Positions 45,245-56,671 of a stretch of 64,000 nt of DNA are shown piece after piece. The position numbers were made by a program, and so were the translations under genes. A model generated the notes under the pieces. It ran no database searches, had not been told where the DNA came from, and saw only the letters and a list, made by a program, of their open reading frames with translations. How positions within the stretch are numbered: the first letter of the stretch is position 1; every line of letters begins with the position of its first letter. The DNA comes from Serripes groenlandicus (taxonomy: Eukaryota > Mollusca > Bivalvia > Cardiida > Cardiidae): positions 8,990,252 through 9,054,251 of the forward strand of contig JASEVX010000005.1 of assembly GCA_031761405.1 (NCBI GenBank). The letters run 5' to 3'.

Positions 45245-45496
45245 GAGCCGTCCCACGAGAATTCCAACATAGTGAACTGTGCGTAAAGTATCGACCCGGA
45301 TCAGCCTAAGCATGCAACGCAGGCTAAATCGGACAGTCACTTTTCGCCTCCTGTGGATTTTCTGTTTCAGGACTCGTTTCTCTTTACCTTTTTCCCTCTG
45401 AGACTTAATGTGTCCGCCCGAATTAGCCTGCGCAGGCTTATCTGGGTCGATACATTATGCAGAGTCCAGAATGTTGGCTTTCTCGTGGAACGGCTC
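45245..45496. mobile_element. Foldback MITE, family M1 copy I
   Basis: 'gagccgtcccacgagaattc' to 'ggctttctcgtggaacggctc'. Flanks agtt and aatt, three of four bases alike. Confidence 0.87.
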
Positions 45497-45557
45497 AATT
45501 GTTTTGATATGTGTCCATCCTTGCAACTGAGTATTCGTGGAGTAAACATTACTTTTT

Positions 45558-45662
45558 AGCTCGGGGTAAATTGACCTGTAGTATTGGTAACTTACCGAGT
45601 AAACGGCGTGATATATCTGAACACTTGTGTAAAGCGGCGTAGTCGTCATACAAACAAACACA
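45558..45662 (+). mobile_element. SINE 3' part
   Basis: 'gtagtattggtaacttaccg', 'ggcgtgatatatctgaacac', 'taaagcggcgtag' and an (AAAC)n end. Confidence 0.7.
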
Positions 45663-46313
45663 TGGAGACAATCAAATAGACATCCTTATATTCTGACTAA
45701 GAGTAATTTCTCCTTTTAAAGCAATACTTTCCAAAGTCGTCTGTGTCATGGAAGAGGTTAAGCGTCTCATATAATGAAAACAGTTTTCAGCAGGCACTCG
45801 GTTCCTGCATGCATCTATAGGAAAACTCTAGGTCGACAAGTGCATTGGAAATATGTCAAGACATTGGCATATGGTTTTACAGGGAAAGTTATGTATACAT
45901 ATTTGCATAATGTGTAATATGAAAAAGTTAATATGTGTGTACTCCGACTGCTAGTTGTGCTTTATTATTGTCAGTTTATACTTTTGTTTGGATTTAATCA
46001 TAGCTATGACATGTCTGCAAACACAACACTGGTAGTGACGGTTTCTAATTGTTAAAACATATTACATAGATATCGTCATATTTCCGGTACTACCTGTTTA
46101 TTATTGGACTTATACCAGAAACATAGTATTATCTCAGAATCATTGCTGATGATAAATTGTGTCAATTTAAAATTTACACACATACCAAAATGAACAGCAA
46201 TAAATGCTGATTAAAGTAATTCATCAATTTGAGGTATTGTTTGGGTCTGCAACTTATTGCTTTAACTTAGGTTCTTCAAACAAGATCTACTTAATTAGAA
46301 CAATATAATAACA
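45663..46313. other. Mostly unassigned AT-rich DNA
   Basis: An M3-like scrap ('aatttctccttttaaagcaa', 'aaagtcgtctgtgtcatgg') at 45708-45760, otherwise nothing. Confidence 0.35.
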
Positions 46314-46456
46314 TAAGGATAGCTTTATCGTTGGCTCGTTACTGTATGTCTAATTGAATTGCACCAGGATAACTATTAATCAAAATAAAATAAAGATAGC
46401 TTCATCGTTGGCTCTTTAACGTATACCTAATTGCATTGCACTAGGATAACTTCGTC
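46314..46456. repeat. Two-copy ~78-bp tandem duplication
   Basis: 'gatagctttatcgttggctc' and 'ctaattgaattgcaccagga' recur 78 bp later with several substitutions. Confidence 0.75.
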
Positions 46457-47337
46457 GGTGAATGGAATACGTTTGTTTTGATATACTAGAAACCAGGTCA
46501 CCATTCTCCACAAAAAAGTACGGTAACCAGACTTAATAATGTCCTCAATTAATGATATCTGAAGACCCCTATTGATTCAATCCACAAGTGTAGGATAAAT
46601 CTTGAGCGGATTTGCGTTACCAATTTACGCTCATATTATCCTTTTAGAACTGCCTGGTTAGTCAGCGATTACATTTCAATAACCAAGAACACTCCCGTAG
46701 TACATATATTAATCATTTTCAATGCATTATATTTCTACTGGATCTAATTCACTGTGCCTGGCTTTATGTGTATGCAAGTGAGTTAGTTCGTTGTTTATTC
46801 AATAAACATGACGTCTCCGGCCGAAAATACAATATATAAATAATAATACAAATAAAGTAACCTTTAATCACTCAATCATCTGTTACTTTTACAGTCATTC
46901 ACCAAATGAATATATACATGTATAACTTTATTGTTTTATTAATTCTGCTTGATCACCACTTTGAAGTATGTTGTGTTAGCTGGCTTCTGTTGTTGAGGCA
47001 TTACACCAATTGAACAAATATCGTTCGTATATTATCGTATTTAGGACATTTGTAAAGAAACATGACATGCACGTCCGTGGTTTACTTATTTTATCTCTAT
47101 AAATCGACATAAACGTTTCCAGTTATTAATTCCTTCATATGTAGTGAACTAAACATATATGACTTACAGGAAATTAGTTTGGTAATTCGATAAGGTTTTA
47201 CCGATATAGTGATCCATTAATCCCTGTATTGTATGTTTATATTGCCCGAGATCGGAAGCAGTTTATTGCCAATAAATATCCTTAGGGATTTTAGGATATA
47301 ATGCCAAATCAATACTAACACTGATATCTAAGCTGGT
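46457..47337. other. Unassigned AT-rich DNA
   Basis: Nothing recognised. Confidence 0.4.
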
Positions 47338-47574
47338 GCCGATGCGGCCAATTGATCAACTGGCCGTCAGTTCGATTCGAGGTTCGGCCAGTCGTAATTG
47401 ACACAACTCACAGTAAACTGTGCACAATTTAGCGTTGGGCTGACCGTCTTTGAGATAAGGTAGGCAGTATAGCATGGTACAAACTGTATATTGAGTACTT
47501 GCTGAGAGATCCATATAATGTATGTTTAGATGTTGTGATAATTGAAATACTGTTGAAACTGCGTGTAACCCTTT
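47338..47574 (+). mobile_element. SINE, decayed
   Basis: Box B-like 'cagttcgattcgaggttcgg' near 47370 and the 3' phrase 'gtgataattgaaatactgtt' at 47535. It ends directly at an M3 MITE without an (ATCA)n tail. Confidence 0.5.
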
Positions 47575-47779
47575 CCCACATATAGACGCTTTCAGACGCC
47601 TCTGCAGCAGACAACTTTTGAAAGGATTGTGGCAAAGGTGAAATTGCTCGTGCGGAGCAATTTCACCATTTGCCAAAATGTTTTCAACTCTAATAATTAA
47701 ACTCTCATTAATGGAGATTTTTCACATTTTTGAAAAGAAGTTTTCAACGGCGTCTGTTACAGATTTGGGATAAAGTTAA
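47575..47779. mobile_element. TTAA-type MITE, family M3, best copy
   Basis: 'taaccctttcccacatatag', 'cctctgcagcagacaact', the central pair 'gaaattgctcgtgcgg' / 'agcaatttcaccatt', 'ggcgtctgttacagatttgg' and a terminal 'gttaa'. The minus-strand frames 47356-47676 and 47429-47635 cross the SINE/MITE junction and are not genes. Confidence 0.75.
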
Positions 47780-48051
47780 CTCCAACTCAACTAAACGTCT
47801 TTCCTACCTGACAACTTTAGTTATTTAGTTATATTTCACGTTAATCGTTTTTTTCTTTAATTGCTGTTAATTGTTTATTTATATGGATACCTATACAACG
47901 CAAACACGACGCGACACGACTATACTACCGTAAGTCTCATAGTACGTTTATGTACAAGTTGCTAAGTTGAGTAGTATCACCATAGCTTGATAACGATAAA
48001 TACGGATAATGATTTTGCATGCGTTACCATCCAATCGGATCCCAATTGGCA

Positions 48052-48276
48052 ATCCGCCGTGACCGACTGGTTAGGGTCGGGGATTTGGTACCGGGCGCCA
48101 CGGGTTTAATACCCAGTCCCGGCAGTCAAGGTGGAGTGCCCTTACGCAAGGCACATTTCCTAGTCTAGTATGGATTTGTTTACCCAGGGACCTTGAATAA
48201 GTGATCTCTCAACGTGAAATAACTGAAATAATGTATAAAAACGGCGTAATAACCCACTAACAAAACAAAAAAAAAG
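48052..48276 (+). mobile_element. Full-length tRNA-derived SINE
   Basis: Head 'ccgactggttagggtcgggg' (box A) and 'cacgggtttaatacccagtc' (box B). Body 'gtggagtgcccttacgcaag' and 'tacccagggaccttgaataa', then 'gaaataactgaaataatg', 'acggcgtaataaccc' and an A-rich end. The target duplication is not clear. Confidence 0.75.
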
Positions 48277-48324
48277 ATTTTAGTTTCTATTATCTCCCTT
48301 ACCTATATTAACCAGAAAAGGAAA

Positions 48325-48690
48325 ACAATATCTTATGTAGGGTTTTCCAGTTGAACATAAAGGAACACAACATTATAGGTAGGTTTTCCAGTTGACCATA
48401 AAGGAACACAACATTATGGGTAGGTTTTCCTAGTTGACCATAAAGGAGCATGTGTCAGGTCATTTCAGTTGACCATAAAGGGAAAAAAAGTTTTCCATGT
48501 AGGTTCATTCAACTGATCACAAAAGAAAACTAAATTCTTTGTAAGTCCATTCATATATCAATTTGGAAAACCACATTATGTGTAAGTCCATTCAATATAT
48601 CAAGTTGGACAGTCCATCTAATCTACTACACAGGAAAAACATATTCCGTGTAGGTTAATTTAGTTGACAATGTCAGGAAACACAATTCCA
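48325..48690. repeat. ~42-50-bp degenerate tandem repeat
   Basis: 'gtaggttttccagttgacca' followed by 'taaaggaacacaacattat' occurs about seven times, ever more diverged to the right. Confidence 0.75.
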
Positions 48691-49104
48691 AGATTCACCC
48701 AGTTGCACTCCTTGCTGTTATTACTATATTTTGTTATTTTGTTATTTTTCCGATACAAATAATCATAGATATTCTTATTTTGAGGATAATTTAGTAATAA
48801 TTCAGTTTAAACTATCTTACAATTGATGCCTTTGCATTTAGATGAAATTCAATTAGAACATAACAGTTTTATAACTATGCAGAATGCATTGCAAAGAAAG
48901 CAACGGTAAGCACTCATGAAACCGACTCATGATACAAATATATTTAGAAGCATACTCAAGGTAAACAAGACCTACGTGTAATCAAATGTCTCGCCTTGAA
49001 CATAAATATATAGAAGGGTACTAGATGTACCTTTGATCTACATTTGAAAGCCCTACGACGAGTACTTATTAGACAAGTAAAAAAGATACCGAAGCTTTTT
49101 CGTT
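48691..49104. other. Unassigned AT-rich DNA
   Basis: Nothing recognised. Confidence 0.4.
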
Positions 49105-49170
49105 AATGTTTGACGCCAACGTCGCCGCCGCCGCAACACCTTAGTCTCGCTTTCGCAACTTCGTCGCGTC
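49105..49170. repeat. GC-rich dispersed repeat, copy 2
   Basis: 'gacgccaacgtcgccgccgc' then 'gctttcgcaacttcgtcgcg' then 'tcgagacaaaa', matching 2046-2136 in order and spacing. Confidence 0.6.
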
Positions 49171-49722
49171 GAGACAAAAACCGAATGAAGTGCGTATTTA
49201 GGTGTCACACCAGTGTGGTAGTTCTGTTAGATTGCGTAGAGAAATATTCAAGTCTGGGGTTTCATGGTCAAAGTAGTCATGGGGAATGCTGATTTATTGC
49301 AGACATTCTACGTGATTATATACTGGTGTTTCTAATAAATCATTCACGTGTTGCCTTCTATGACTATTTTCTGCGAATACGGGGGTCTGAGATACGGATG
49401 TAGTTCAGTGGAACAGACAGTTTGCGTACGAATTATTCATGATGTTATTAGAAATGTTAATATTGTTGAAAGGTTTTGACTACATTAAACCATTTTCTGC
49501 GGATATGTTGGAGGCTAAAAATTGTATTACACATTTTGTTTTATCAAACTATGGAATTAACGGTCACCTCATTAAGACAAGAGAAAAATGCCATTGTTAA
49601 TTGAGCTATATTAGACAATTTCATATATATGTGACTTAAAATCGCAATTTCTTTTGCTATGCTTGCCTAACGCAAACTATATTATGATATACATTACTTT
49701 CCCAGAGTAACACTATTGTAAT
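49171..49722. other. Unassigned AT-rich DNA
   Basis: Nothing recognised. Confidence 0.4.
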
Positions 49723-49803
49723 TTATTGTCGATCTCGGGTTTGAACTTACGATCACTATATTGAAAGGCATCGCCATTACCAACTGAGCAATAGCAGCTA
49801 GAT
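49723..49803 (-). mobile_element. tRNA-like SINE head
   Basis: On the minus strand: 'ctattgctcagttggtaatg' (box A) and 'gtaagttcaaacccgag' (box B) at tRNA-like spacing. The acceptor stem is not convincing. Confidence 0.5.
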
Positions 49804-50271
49804 GCGACGTGACTCAATAGCGTTAGGACAATAGCGTTGGGAAACAGAATTATCTGTTTTCGATTAAAATGTTCCACACTCACTTGAAATACAACATCAT
49901 ACATATTTGTAAGTGTACTCAAGTAGTCATAATCTTAACAAATATTTTAATTTTCGAATAAAGATGCTGATCTTGGTCTATATTGTTGTAAAATATATAC
50001 AGTCGGATCAAATGTGTTGCTTTAAGTCTCACATAGAAGATACATTATTTCCGGTAATTGATAAAAATTAGAGCAGGGTCATAGCTATATCCGGATCATC
50101 ACTTGTCGCTTGTCGATTTTCAAGTGATGCTACTAAATTAAAACCCAAACAACGCAATGAAATCGTGAGGGTCGGCAACATAGCATATTTTGATTTACCG
50201 TACGCCACCCCTACTATTACGCACATTGTCCAGTCCGACTACATAGACAGGTGTATTTACCTAAGACTGAC
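49804..50271. other. Unassigned DNA downstream of the POPDC exon
   Basis: Would be the next intron of the minus-strand gene. I could not find a further exon here. Confidence 0.35.
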
Positions 50272-50545
50272 CTTGTAGGCAATTCATTTTCTCTAGGTTG
50301 GTGTTCGAGCTGGAAACCAGGCTGTGTCTCACGTTCACCATGGACGAGCGTCGCGCCGACATGTAGTCGTTGTAACCGGGGTTGATGATTTGTCTTTCTT
50401 GTATTTCGTACAGTTTTTGGCTAATGTCTTTACCGATCACCTGATCGAACACGTGGGTCAACACGGGGTCAGAGGTCAAGTGATCTTTGAGGCGTTTATA
50501 TGACCACGTGAACAATAAACTATCTTCGCTGGCACTGATTGTAAC
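50272..50545 (-). CDS. Popeye-domain (POPDC/BVES-like) protein, one exon
   Basis: A 274-bp exon on the minus strand: acceptor 'ttccag' then phase 0 start (VTISASEDSLL), 91 codons, then a donor caag|gtcagt in phase 1. The reading frame shows FTWSYKRLKDHL, DPVLTHVFDQVIGKDIS and QKLYEIQERQ. These match the C-terminal half of the Popeye domain, where family members carry a conserved W, a P-x-L...F stretch and IGKDI..KLY. The polar end (SARRSSMVNVRHSLVSSS) fits the variable tail after the domain. POPDC proteins are three-pass membrane proteins whose cytoplasmic Popeye domain binds cAMP and acts in muscle and cell adhesion. The transmembrane exons and the phosphate-binding FIDSPEW-type motif would lie upstream, at higher coordinates; I did not find them. 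The exon looks intact: GC-richer, no stop before the donor. The call to family is firm; which paralogue is open. Confidence 0.88.
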
Positions 50546-50878
50546 CTGGAATTAAAGAAAAACTTTTATCAGACATAATACAAATATTAATTGTTCAGGC
50601 TCTGAGAATAATCTGTAATATGTTTATTGTTCTCAGAAATAAACACTTTTCCCAAAAAACTTCTGTTTGATTAGTTTGGAGATACAATTTGCTTTTTACC
50701 AACCAGATATTTTTAGCACAAACTAAGAGCACATAGTAACCTGTTATAGCTTTGAAAGCTGCTTTGTGCGACATTGAGGTCAACTGCTTTTACAAATCAA
50801 GCTCACACCATTCTACACATGCGTGAAGTGTTCAGTGATTTGGAAGCTGAAGGGTAGAACATGGCTGTCTTTGTATAT
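50546..50878. other. Intron upstream of the POPDC exon
   Basis: AT-rich; no further exon seen. Confidence 0.4.
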
Positions 50879-51124
50879 CGAGGGCTTGGCGTGAAACAGT
50901 TGTAACTAAAATTGGTATTTTTTTACCAGGGTTAATCACCTCGCCATGAAGTCTTTATAAGCGTTAAATCAGTTGTCTTGGTAAACAATGTAAATTTAGG
51001 TGCCATTGCTCATTTTGAGCAATGGCTCCTTAATTTGCATTGTTTACAAAGGAGTCAAAATTGCGCCTAAACCAGGGTTTTCAAAATAGGTTTTAAGTTA
51101 CAACCGTTTCACGCCAAGCCCTTG
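50879..51124. mobile_element. Foldback MITE, family M2 copy 3
   Basis: 'cgagggcttggcgtgaaaca' to 'ccgtttcacgccaagcccttg', orientation reversed relative to copies 1 and 2. Flanks atat / atac. It lies within the presumed POPDC intron. Confidence 0.88.
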
Positions 51125-51376
51125 ATACATGTATGTTATCAGCCTCACTGTTGTCTCTCCTATTTTGCAGCCGCATGGTAACATTCAAATCGCAGATTAA
51201 TCAGCAATATATTTAAATAAGTTACCAATGCTAAGATGGCCATCTCAATGGATAGACATTGACAGGATAATATGACGTCGCGGAGTGAAACAGGTACATG
51301 TATATGATTACGCTACATTTGACCACATTTAGCATGGCAGTATGTATAATTAAGGTTTATCAATACCCATTTGAGG

Positions 51377-51463
51377 GACATTGAAGGTACAGCTATTATT
51401 ATTGACATTGAAGGTACAGCTATTAGAATTGACATTGAAGGTACAGCTATTAGAATTGTCATG
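51377..51463. repeat. 27-bp tandem repeat, 3 copies
   Basis: 'gacattgaaggtacagctat' plus tattatt or tagaatt, three times. Confidence 0.9.
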
Positions 51464-52543
51464 TAAGATTCGCTTGATTAATTGTTACTTTATCGCTATA
51501 ATAATACTCAAACATGTTTAAAATTGTATCGGAACAACACAGTGCAGTTCTCTCTGAGAAGAATACAAAATAGAGCTACAATAAGAATTGAAGCTATTTA
51601 AAACAGAACGACATTAACTGTTATAGTATTTGCATGAATAGTATATTGCGGAGGTTTATCAAGGTGGAATAAGAGCTTTTTTATATTTGAAACACTCTTA
51701 TAAACGAGGACATAGACAGAACAATATGTCAGCCTTGCGATGATGATCCACTGATAAACATGTAATGTTGAAAACGGCGTAAAATGTCAATACATAGGCA
51801 ATATTATATTGCAATAGCGATATCGGGTTTGATATTGTACTACGAGGGGGGGTTGATAATTGATGTCAAACTGTCCACGCCCCGAATAGACAATACTAAA
51901 ACCTGTATCGATACTGCAGTATTAATTTTCTTTTGTTTTATACCATGTATAACTTTTAAGACAGAATAAAGACAAACTATACAAAATTGTATAGTTTAAA
52001 TAACAAAATAACATAAAGCGTTTATGATTGACGTGTGAATCACGCTCAACTACCACAATTTAAATGTCTTTAGATCATATTTAAGGATGTACTGAACTGA
52101 AAAGTGGATATATATTCAACTTTTGTTGTAACATTGTTTTTTTGAAAGTTGGATGTATGGATAATAAAAAACACCTCAAAAAAATGGTATGTTAAATTGG
52201 TTAAATGGTACCTAACGACAATACCTTATACATTATATCTCGGCTCAAAAAAAACATTAGAAAATAATAACAATAGGATTTGTCGTTAATCGACAGAAAG
52301 CCGGTTATTGGAGGGAGTCGCGAGTTTAACTAATTGCACTTTGAGCCTGAAGTATTATTTACGGCATAGTAAATATTTTTTGAAAACATTTCCAACAAGA
52401 TAATACACGTATATAAGTATTGTCCCTAAAATGGACTTAGTGTATCAAAAGATTTTTACAAAATTTACAACCGCCCACACCTTGTTTTATATATGATCAG
52501 GTCAACTAGCTGTCTTCAGCATCAAGCACCTATTGTCATGGCT
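51464..52543. other. Mostly unassigned AT-rich DNA
   Basis: A SINE-tail-like scrap ('gttgaaaacggcgtaaaat') at 51767. No exon recognised. Confidence 0.35.
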
Positions 52544-52660
52544 TTACAGTTCATTTCTTCCAGATTTACGTTTATGGCGACGGCTTGTCCCTGGGTTGCG
52601 GCATCCATTTGGAGGGAATTTTTCTTTAAAAGGCTGTGAACATCTGATCCCAGGGTTCAT
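52544..52660 (-). CDS. Possible small basic coding segment, unknown
   Basis: In a locally GC-richer patch a minus frame reads MNPGIRCSQPFKEKFPP, NGCRNPGTSRRHKRKS and GRNEL before TAA. It could be a C-terminal exon with a heparin- or nucleic-acid-binding type basic tail. A second minus frame (52522-52608, MDAATQGQAVAIN...) and a plus frame (from 52538, MALQFISSRFTFMATACPW) are open over the same bases, so composition does not decide. No family recognised; it may be a chance frame. It lies 2 kb upstream of the POPDC exon on the same strand but shows no Popeye sequence. Confidence 0.2.
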   Translation of the reverse strand: MNPGIRCSQPFKEKFPPNGCRNPGTSRRHKRKSGRNEL

Positions 52661-53261
52661 ATGCCTACCTTCTACTTGAAATATTTTGTCTTTTGAGTTG
52701 TAATGTATTGTTTAAGAAAGCCATGGAACAAAGGGAACATTTGTTTACACCACCGGTTAAATACGACGCTTAGCGTAACCCATAATGTTTTAATTCCACT
52801 GGTTATGATGTGTGAAACCTGTTGGTTAATACGACGTTATGACGCTATTATAAAGTATAACTTAGTTTTCGTTTAAGGAACATGTCAAAATCGGTATATT
52901 GAGTTCAGAATGTCTTCGTAGTATGAACTCAAATGCATTGCTGCCAGTGTAGAACAAATGCAATACACTGTGAATCCTTATTGACTTGAGGTATCATTGC
53001 TATGAGAGGTTTCACAAGACCAAGCACGACCGATAACCAACTCGTGCTAATAACGTCAGTTGATTTGTGCAATTTTTTGACAAGTAGAACAAAATATTAA
53101 AACCAAAGCAATCGTGAGTTAGATCAACTATTTCGGCTAAAATATGTGCATTATCATTTACTCACTGAAACCAAGAAGTAGACAGGGATTCATAGCGAGT
53201 TTGAAACCTTTTCAATGGCATCGTAGAAAAATAGGAAATATTTCACCTAAATGAGGGTATG
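52661..53261. other. Unassigned AT-rich DNA
   Basis: Nothing recognised. Confidence 0.4.
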
Positions 53262-55351
53262 AATGAATGTATGTGCGTGCTTACATGTGTGTGCATGTGT
53301 GTATGAATGAATGTATGTGCGTGCTTACATGTGTGTGCATGTGTGTATGAATGAATGTATGTGCGTGCTTACATGTGTGTATGAATGAATGTATGTGCGT
53401 GCTTACATGTGTGTGTGCATGTGTGTATGAATGAATGTATGTGCGTGCTTACATGTGTGTGCATGTGTGTATGCATGAATGTATGTGCGTGCTTACATAT
53501 GTGTGTATGAATGAATGTATGTGCGTGCTTACATGTGTGTGTGCATGTGTGTATGAATGAATGTATGTGCGTGCTTACATGTGTGTGCATGTGTGTATGC
53601 ATGAATGTATGTGCGTGCTTACATATGTGTGTATGAATGAATGTATGTGCGTGCTTACATGTGTGTGCATGTGTGTATGAATGAATGTATGTGCGTGCTT
53701 ACATGTATGTACATGTGTGTATGAATGAATGTATGTGCGTGCTTACATGTGTGTGCATGTGTGTATGAATGAATGTATGTGCGTGCTTACATGTATGTAC
53801 ATGTGTATATGAATGAATGTATGTGCGTGCTTACATGTGTGTGCATGTGTGTATGAATGAATGTATGTGCGTGCTTACATGTGTTTGCATGTGTGTATGA
53901 ATGAATGTATGTGCGTGCTTACATGTGTGTGCACGTGTGTATGAATGAATGTATGTGCGTGCTTACATGTGTGTGCATGTGTGTATGAATACATGAATGT
54001 GCGTGCTTACATGTGTGTGCATGTGTGTATGAATGAATGTATGTTCGTGCTTACATGTGTTTGCATGTGTGTATGAATGAATGTATGTGCGTGCTTACAT
54101 GTGTGTGCATGTGTGTATGAATGAATGTATGTGCGTGCTTACATGTGTTTGCATGTGTGTATGAATGAATGTATGCGCGTGCTTACATGTGTGTGCATAT
54201 GTGTATGAATGAATGTATGTGCGTGCTTACATGTGTGTGCATGTGTGTATGAATGAATGTATGTGTGTGATTACATGTGTGTGCATGTGTGTATGAATGA
54301 ATGTATGTAGGTGCGTGCTTACATGTATGTACATGTGTGTATGAATGAATGTATGTGCGTGCTTACATGTGTGTGTGCATGTGTGTATTAATGAATGTAT
54401 GCTTACATGTATGTACATGTGTGTATGAATGAATGTATGTGCTTGTTTACATGTGTGTGCATGTGTGTATGAATGAATGTATGTGCTTGTTTACATGTGT
54501 GTACATGTGTGTATGAATGAATGTATGTGCTTGTTTACATGTGTGTGCATGTGTGTATGAATGAATGTATGTGCGTGCTTACATGTATGTACATGTGTGT
54601 ATGAATGAATGTTTGTGCGTGCTTACATGTGTGTTTGCATGTGTGTATGAATGAATGTATGTGCGTGCTTAAATGTGTGTGCATGTGTGTATGATTGAAT
54701 GTATGTGCGTGCTTACATGTGTGTGCATGTGTGTATGAATGAATGTATGTGCGTGCTTACATGTGTGTACATGTGTGTATGATTGAATGTATGTGCGTGC
54801 TTACATGTGTGTGCATGTGTGTATGAATGAATGTATGTGCGTGCTTACATGTGTGTGCATGTGTGTATGAATGAATGTATGTGCGTGCTTACATGTGTGT
54901 GCATGTGTGTATGAATGAATGTATGTGCGTGCTTACATGTGTGTGCATGTGTGTATGATTGAATGTATGTGCGTGCTTACATGTGTGTGCATGTGTGTAT
55001 GATTGAATGTATGTGCGTGCTTACATGTGTGTGCATGTGTGTATGAATGAATGTATGTGCGTGCTTACATGTATGTACATGTGTGTATGAATGAATGTAT
55101 GTGCGTGCTTACATGTGTGTGCATGCGTGTATGAATGAATGTATGTGCGTGCTTACATGTGTGTGCATGTGTGTATGAATGAATGTATGTGCGTGCTTAC
55201 ATGTGTGTGCATGTGTGTATGAATGAATGTATGTGCGTGCTTACATGTATGTACATGTGTGTATGAATGAATGTATGTGCTTGTTTACATGTGGGTGCAT
55301 GTGTGTATGAATGAATGCATGTGCTTGCTTACATGTGGGTGCATGTGTGTG
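53262..55351. repeat. 44-bp satellite array, ~2.1 kb
   Basis: The unit is 'atgaatgaatgtatgtgcgt' plus 'gcttacatgtgtgtgcatgt' plus gtgt. Short variants lack part of the gtgtgcat stretch. Each unit contains more than 20 bp of strictly alternating purine-pyrimidine. The minus-strand His/Thr-rich frames at 53369-53602 and 54227-54418 are a by-product of the repeat. Confidence 0.97.
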
Positions 55352-55600
55352 TACGCTCGTACCTTCTTTTGAAATCTGGTCCTAATGTGTATTTAATTTG
55401 CATTTGTCGAATGGGGGTTATATAGTAAATGCTAACAGTGATGACTAAGTGCAGCCTTTTCATACGGTGTGTCTCACTAAAGGTTTCAATCACTGTGCGC
55501 CTACACATAGAAGAGCCATATTTGTTAATACTAAGTAAAAAATAAGTAACCAATTTCATGCTGCCTTCCACTATGCCTTTGATAGAGAGCCAACAAAACC
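55352..55600. other. Unassigned DNA
   Basis: A 95-codon minus frame (55329-55616) crosses the array edge; no domain recognised. Confidence 0.35.
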
Positions 55601-55611
55601 AATGTTCATCC

Positions 55612-55767
55612 TGCAATTCTACCAGGGGGCTAATTGATACATGTCAGAATGTAGGCGGTGCTGTTTAGAGGACTGGAGTGAGACACACATATGCGTTACC
55701 TTAGATGAACTAGTCGCCGTGCTATATCTTAGTTATCGTTGAAAATAGTGTTAAACATAAATCAATC
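55612..55767 (+). mobile_element. 5'-truncated SINE with 11-bp target duplication
   Basis: 3' phrases 'gaactagtcgccgtgctata', 'tgaaaatagtgttaaacata' and (ATCA)n. Perfect flanking 'aatgttcatcc' at 55601-55611 and 55768-55778. Confidence 0.8.
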
Positions 55768-55778
55768 AATGTTCATCC

Positions 55779-56671
55779 CACAAGCCTTGTTTTTCTTAAA
55801 CTTAAAATCACTCCAAGACATGAAATGTTATGGTCGTTTGCTGTGTTAAAACAAATATCATTCACGGGGTGGTGATATTCTTTGTTTTGTATTAAACAGA
55901 CATTCTGGAAGACGACTACCAAAGACTGTCTGTCAGTTAAAAGCTGTCTCTCAATCCTTACGGATGCCTTCATCGTTCAAATGATTGCTTTTATTGACAC
56001 CATCTCCAGTATATTAAGACAGCCAATAATCTAGAACAAACAAAACAACAACGGTCCAACAAACCACTTTGACCTGATACCAATGAACTGACAGGAAATG
56101 AACTGTGTTCGTTTAATTTTCGTTGGATGACTTCTCCTGAATTAGATATATTTGTAAACTGTCTTGTCATTATTAATGTGTAAGAAGATCATATGACGGC
56201 TCCTTAGCCAACTGCTGAGCTCCAGAGAGCCTTAGTTAACATGTATCAGCACATTAGTTAGAAACATCAACCGGTGTAGCCATGGATTTCACTAAGCACC
56301 GTCAGAAATACTGCTGGATAATATAGGTTTAAACGAATACAACGTACTGACTATATGACCAGACACAACAGACAGATTATTTCCTTGCTGAATGGCACAA
56401 AATGAATATTAAAGGATACATACTTCAAGTAAATGCGTATGATTGACATACTCTAGTAGTTAGTGTTCGTATTAATGGTTAATGCCAAACTAGACATTTT
56501 GCCAATTCTCGGTTAAGCCTGCACCATCGTACACGTGAACGCGAAGGTTCGTCATTCAGGCAATCAGGATATCCAAAACCTTTTTGTTCATAATCGACCA
56601 AGACATGTTAAGTATTTATTACTTGACGTTACTTGCGAATTTTAAATGTCGTTTATTTCAAAGGTTTGGCT
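55779..56671. other. Unassigned AT-rich DNA
   Basis: Nothing recognised. Confidence 0.4.

Noticed and set aside
47356..47676. 106-codon minus-strand ORF
   Set aside because: Spans a SINE/MITE junction; both parts are recognised repeats.
53369..54418. His/Thr-rich minus-strand ORFs (possible metal-binding protein)
   Set aside because: Pure translation of the 44-bp satellite; the frame closes wherever unit length varies.
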